Assembly (NCBI GenBank): GCA_965263335.1
Contig: CBDHHE010000001.1
Location: 124,001-188,000, forward strand
DNA: 64,000 nucleotides
From: Thermohalobaculum sp965263335
GTDB lineage: Bacteria; Pseudomonadota; Alphaproteobacteria; Rhodobacterales; Rhodobacteraceae
Direction of reading: 5' to 3'
Shown here one piece after another: positions 61,047 through 64,000 of this stretch; the first letter of the stretch is position 1, and the number at the start of each line of letters is the position of its first letter. The position numbers and the translations under genes are program-made. The notes under the pieces were generated by a model. The model was not told the DNA's origin. It ran no database searches and saw nothing but the letters and a program-made list of their open reading frames with translations.

Positions 61047-63566
61047 ATGGCTGTCGTTGTCGTTGAAAGCCCAGCGAAGGCGAAAACGATCAACAGCTAT
61101 CTCGGCAAGAACTTCACCGTGCTGGCCTCGTACGGCCATGTGCGGGACTTGCCGGCAAAGGACGGCTCGGTCGACCCCGAGAACGGCTTTGCGATGACAT
61201 GGGAAGTTGATCCCAAGTCTCAAAAGAATGTGCGCGCGATCGCCGATGCGCTCAAGGATGACAACGACCTGATCCTCGCCACCGACCCTGATCGCGAAGG
61301 CGAGGCAATCTCGTGGCACCTCCTCGAAGCACTGAGGAAACGCCGCGCCGTGAAAAAAGACACGGGCGTCAAGCGGGTCGTGTTCAACGCGATCACCAAG
61401 AGCGCGGTCACCAAGGCGATGACGGAACCGCGCGACATCGACATGGAACTGGTTGAGGCCTACCTCGCCCGCCGAGCGCTCGACTATCTGGTCGGCTTCA
61501 ATCTCTCGCCAGTGCTCTGGCGCAAGCTCCCTGGCGCGCGCTCGGCCGGGCGCGTCCAGTCGGTCGCGCTGCGCCTCATCGTCGAGCGCGAGATGGAGAT
61601 CGAAGCGTTCCGTCCGCGTGAGTACTGGAGCGTCAAGGCCGTCCTGACCACGCCCGCCGGAGATGTCTTCGAGGCGCGCCTCACCGTTCTTGGCGGCCAG
61701 AAGCTCGATCGCTTCGACATTAAAGACGAGGCCGCCGCCACAGCCGCGGTGCAAGCAATCGAGGCTGCCAGCCTTTCTGTAAAGTCCGTCGAGGCGAAGC
61801 CCGCTACGCGCAATCCGGCACCGCCATTCATGACGTCGACGCTCCAGCAGGAAGCGAGCCGCAAGCTTGGCATGGGTGCGCAGGAGACGATGCGCACGGC
61901 GCAGCGGCTCTACGAAGCGGGGCACATCACCTACATGCGCACGGACGGCATCGATATGGCGCCTGAAGCTGTGATGGCAGCCCGTGAGGCGGTCGCCGCC
62001 CGCTACGGCGACAACTACGTGCCCAAGTCGCCTCGGATGTACAAGAACAAGGCCAAGAATGCACAGGAGGCGCATGAGTGCGTCCGCCCGACGCGCATGG
62101 ACGCGGCTCCAAACGACCTGCAGATCGAGACCGCGCAGAAGCGGCTCTACGAGTTGATCTGGAAGCGCACGCTTGCGAGTCAGATGGAGGCCGCGCGTTT
62201 CGAGCGTACCACCGTTGAGGTTACCGATCCGAGCGGCGAACTCGGCCTGCGCGCAACCGGTCAGGTGGTGACCTTCGACGGCTTTCTTAAAGTCTACGAA
62301 GAAGGTCGGGACGATGTCGTGGACGACGACGACAAGCGCCTCCCCGCGATCCCGGAAGGCGCCACGCTTGGCCAGCAAAGCGTGACCCCTGAGCAGCATT
62401 TCACCCAGCCACCGCCGCGCTACACAGAAGCGACCCTGGTCAAGCGCATGGAGGAATTGGGGATCGGCCGGCCTTCCACCTATGCCTCGATCATCACGAC
62501 GATCCAGGATCGCGAGTATGTCCGCAAGGACAAGAACCGCCTGATCCCCGAGGACAAGGGCCGGTTGGTGACGATTTTCCTGGAGAACTGGTTCGAGCGC
62601 TACGTCTCCTACGACTTCACGGCGAAGCTCGAAGAGGAACTCGACGATATCTCAGGCGGCCGGATGAACTGGCAGCGTGTGCTCGAGACGTTCTGGAGCG
62701 ACTTCACCAAGGCGGTGGAAGGTACGGCCGATCTCAGAATCGGTGCGGTGCTGGAGAAAATCGACGAAGTGCTCGCACCTCATCTTTACCCGCCCAGAGA
62801 AGACGGCAGCGATCCGCGCATCTGCCCGTCCTGCGGCGTGGGGCGGCTGTCGATGAAGACCTCTCGCAAGAACAACTCCGCCTTTGTCGGCTGTCAGCGA
62901 TACCCCGAGTGCAGCTACACACGACCGCTCGGCGGTGAGACCGAGGCAGGCGATCTGTCGAGCCCCGAGGGCAGGCTGCTCGGCTACGATGATGCGGGCA
63001 AGAAGGTGACCTTGCGCTCGGGCCGGTTCGGGCCGTACGTGCAGCTCGGTGAACAGCTGCCCGACAGCGAGGACAAGCCCAAGCGCAGCTCACTGCCCAA
63101 GGGACTGGCGGTCGACGACGTCGATCTGGAGCAAGCGCTGCAGCTTCTGAGCCTGCCGCGCGAGGTCGGACCGCATCCGGAAGACGGTGAAATGATCGAG
63201 GCCGGCATCGGGCGCTATGGCCCCTTCGTCCGCCACGGCAAGGTCTATGCGAACATTCCGGATGCGGGCGACGTTCTCACGATCGGCATGAACCGCGCCG
63301 TGGAATTGCTGGCGCAAAAGGCAAATGGGCGAGGCCGAGCGGCGGCACAGAAGCCGATCAAGGAACTCGGAGAACACCCCGATGGCGGCCCGGTGAACGT
63401 GATGGATGGCCGCTATGGGCCGTATGTGAAGTGGGCCAAAGTCAACGCCACCATCCCCAAGGATACAGCACCCGATCAGGTGACCATGGACATGGCACTC
63501 GAACTCATTGCTGCGCGCCAAGCCGCAAAGGGCGGCAAGAAGGGTGGCAAAGCCCGCAAAAAGTAG
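61047..63566 (+). CDS. topA: DNA topoisomerase I
   Basis: An 839-residue type IA topoisomerase that relaxes negative supercoils. The Toprim domain starts VVVVESPAKAKTI and has DPDREGEAISWHL. The catalytic tyrosine lies in ITYMRTDG. FMTSTLQQEASRKLGM and IGRPSTYASIITTIQDR are type IA motifs. The C-terminus has one four-Cys zinc ribbon (CPSCGVG...CQRYPEC), repeated TopA-type beta segments (GRFGPYVQLG, GRYGPFVRHG, GRYGPYVKWA), and a Lys/Gly-rich tail. ATG 61047 follows GAGGAG by 7 bases. Confidence 0.97.
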   Translation: MAVVVVESPAKAKTINSYLGKNFTVLASYGHVRDLPAKDGSVDPENGFAMTWEVDPKSQKNVRAIADALKDDNDLILATDPDREGEAISWHLLEALRKRRAVKKDTGVKRVVFNAITKSAVTKAMTEPRDIDMELVEAYLARRALDYLVGFNLSPVLWRKLPGARSAGRVQSVALRLIVEREMEIEAFRPREYWSVKAVLTTPAGDVFEARLTVLGGQKLDRFDIKDEAAATAAVQAIEAASLSVKSVEAKPATRNPAPPFMTSTLQQEASRKLGMGAQETMRTAQRLYEAGHITYMRTDGIDMAPEAVMAAREAVAARYGDNYVPKSPRMYKNKAKNAQEAHECVRPTRMDAAPNDLQIETAQKRLYELIWKRTLASQMEAARFERTTVEVTDPSGELGLRATGQVVTFDGFLKVYEEGRDDVVDDDDKRLPAIPEGATLGQQSVTPEQHFTQPPPRYTEATLVKRMEELGIGRPSTYASIITTIQDREYVRKDKNRLIPEDKGRLVTIFLENWFERYVSYDFTAKLEEELDDISGGRMNWQRVLETFWSDFTKAVEGTADLRIGAVLEKIDEVLAPHLYPPREDGSDPRICPSCGVGRLSMKTSRKNNSAFVGCQRYPECSYTRPLGGETEAGDLSSPEGRLLGYDDAGKKVTLRSGRFGPYVQLGEQLPDSEDKPKRSSLPKGLAVDDVDLEQALQLLSLPREVGPHPEDGEMIEAGIGRYGPFVRHGKVYANIPDAGDVLTIGMNRAVELLAQKANGRGRAAAQKPIKELGEHPDGGPVNVMDGRYGPYVKWAKVNATIPKDTAPDQVTMDMALELIAARQAAKGGKKGGKARKK

Positions 63567-63598
63567 GCTTCCAACTTGAGCTCGGGGCTCGACATCAC

Positions 63599-64000
63599 AT
63601 GACGCGTTTCCTGCTGATCCTCGCACTGAGTCTTCTTCAAACCGTCGCCCTCGCAGCCGAAGAGCGGACCCTCGAACATAACGGCCAAGAGCGGCGCTAC
63701 CTGATCGAAGGCAACGCGGCAGGTCCGAACACGCCGGCAATCGTCCTCCTGCATGGCGGCGCGGGTACGGCCGAGCGGGCACGCAGGACTGCGCGGCTGA
63801 CGTTGCCCGGCAAAGGCTGGGTGGCAATCTACCCGCAGGGCCTCGAGAACCGCTGGAACGACGGTCGCCGCGTTGTGCAAGGACCGCCACTCAGCACGAG
63901 CAACGATGTGGGGTTTCTGCGCAGCCTCATGGAGGAGCTGATCGCAGAGGGCCTCGTTGATGCCAAACAGATTTACTTTGCCGGTGTGTCGAACGGCGGC
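63599..64000 (+). CDS. PHB depolymerase/LpqC-type esterase, N-terminal part
   Basis: The first 134 residues of an exported alpha/beta-hydrolase: signal peptide MTRFLLILALSLLQTVALA, then RTLEHNGQERRYLIEG, the oxyanion motif AIVLLHGGAG and, at the window edge, the nucleophile elbow GVSNGG. This pattern matches the poly(3-hydroxybutyrate) depolymerase-like/LpqC esterases, many of which are feruloyl or acetyl esterases. The gene runs off the right edge. The start ATG at 63599 is preceded by GGGGCTCGACATCAC. Confidence 0.85.
   Translation, partial: MTRFLLILALSLLQTVALAAEERTLEHNGQERRYLIEGNAAGPNTPAIVLLHGGAGTAERARRTARLTLPGKGWVAIYPQGLENRWNDGRRVVQGPPLSTSNDVGFLRSLMEELIAEGLVDAKQIYFAGVSNGG

Noticed and set aside
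1..64000. CRISPR arrays, insertion sequences, prophage, rRNA or tRNA clusters
   Set aside because: No repeated spacer pattern, transposase, integrase, phage structural gene or tRNA/rRNA sequence was recognised anywhere in the window.

Overview
The window is a 64 kb, GC-rich (roughly low 60s percent by eye), densely coding chromosomal segment with no sign of phage, insertion sequences, CRISPR or rRNA/tRNA genes. It most resembles an alphaproteobacterium of the Rhodobacterales type. The evidence is a MipZ division ATPase, a phasin, a ClpS/ClpA pair, a cysteine-less L31, a TAXI-type TRAP transporter, a pyrB - non-catalytic pyrC - plsY - dprA - topA block, and a textbook CtrA box in front of dprA. 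The exact genus cannot be named from the sequence alone.

Layout. 1-2 kb: TAXI TRAP transporter (fused permease cut by the left edge, plus binding protein). 2.1-5.4 kb: M32 carboxypeptidase, then an HpaI-type aldolase translationally coupled to a 2-hydroxyacid dehydrogenase. 5.4-8.1 kb: phosphorelay cassette (REC-PAS-kinase, Hpt, single-domain receiver). 8.3-10 kb: DUF302 and YeeE/YedE sulfur-type transporter. 10.5-13.5 kb: OpgC-like membrane protein, RibD-like reductase, cytochrome b561. 13.5-18.7 kb: an operon of RND/MMPL exporter fused in frame to a LolA-like lipoprotein-sorting domain, an outer-membrane beta-barrel and a TetR regulator. 18.9-19.3 kb: RNase P RNA with its promoter. 19.3-28.7 kb: secreted caspase homologue, DMGDH-like FAD/GcvT enzyme, peroxiredoxin, HSD10-like SDR, class V aminotransferase-rsmD pair, acuI with a divergent FadR-type regulator. 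28.8-30.8 kb: DUF2182-DUF1326-unknown trio. 30.8-36.6 kb: DsbA-family isomerase, prs, second secreted caspase homologue, rpmE, mipZ-ugd. 36.6-42.9 kb: SPOR-bearing D,D-carboxypeptidase, phasin, clpS, clpA, M23 peptidase. 43-55.7 kb: ferredoxin reductase, Crp/Fnr regulator, methyltransferase, class IV aminotransferase with MocR regulator, EAL phosphodiesterase, omega-aminotransferase, GNAT, GST-M3 peptidase. 55.7-64 kb: pyrB, unknown membrane protein, pyrC-like (frameshifted), plsY, dprA, topA and an esterase cut by the right edge.

How the genes fit together. Most of the window is housekeeping. The accessory parts most worth attention are the exporter/LolA-like/beta-barrel/TetR operon (a possible complete trans-envelope lipid or lipoprotein export route), two secreted caspase-fold proteins, the DUF2182-DUF1326 trio, and several regulatory sites that match the regulator or gene next to them: a CtrA box at dprA, a CRP-type palindrome at a Crp/Fnr gene, a FadR-type palindrome between acuI and its GntR regulator, and a TGC-N3-GCA palindrome at the phasin promoter. 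The pyrC-like gene has an apparent one-base deletion in a G run.
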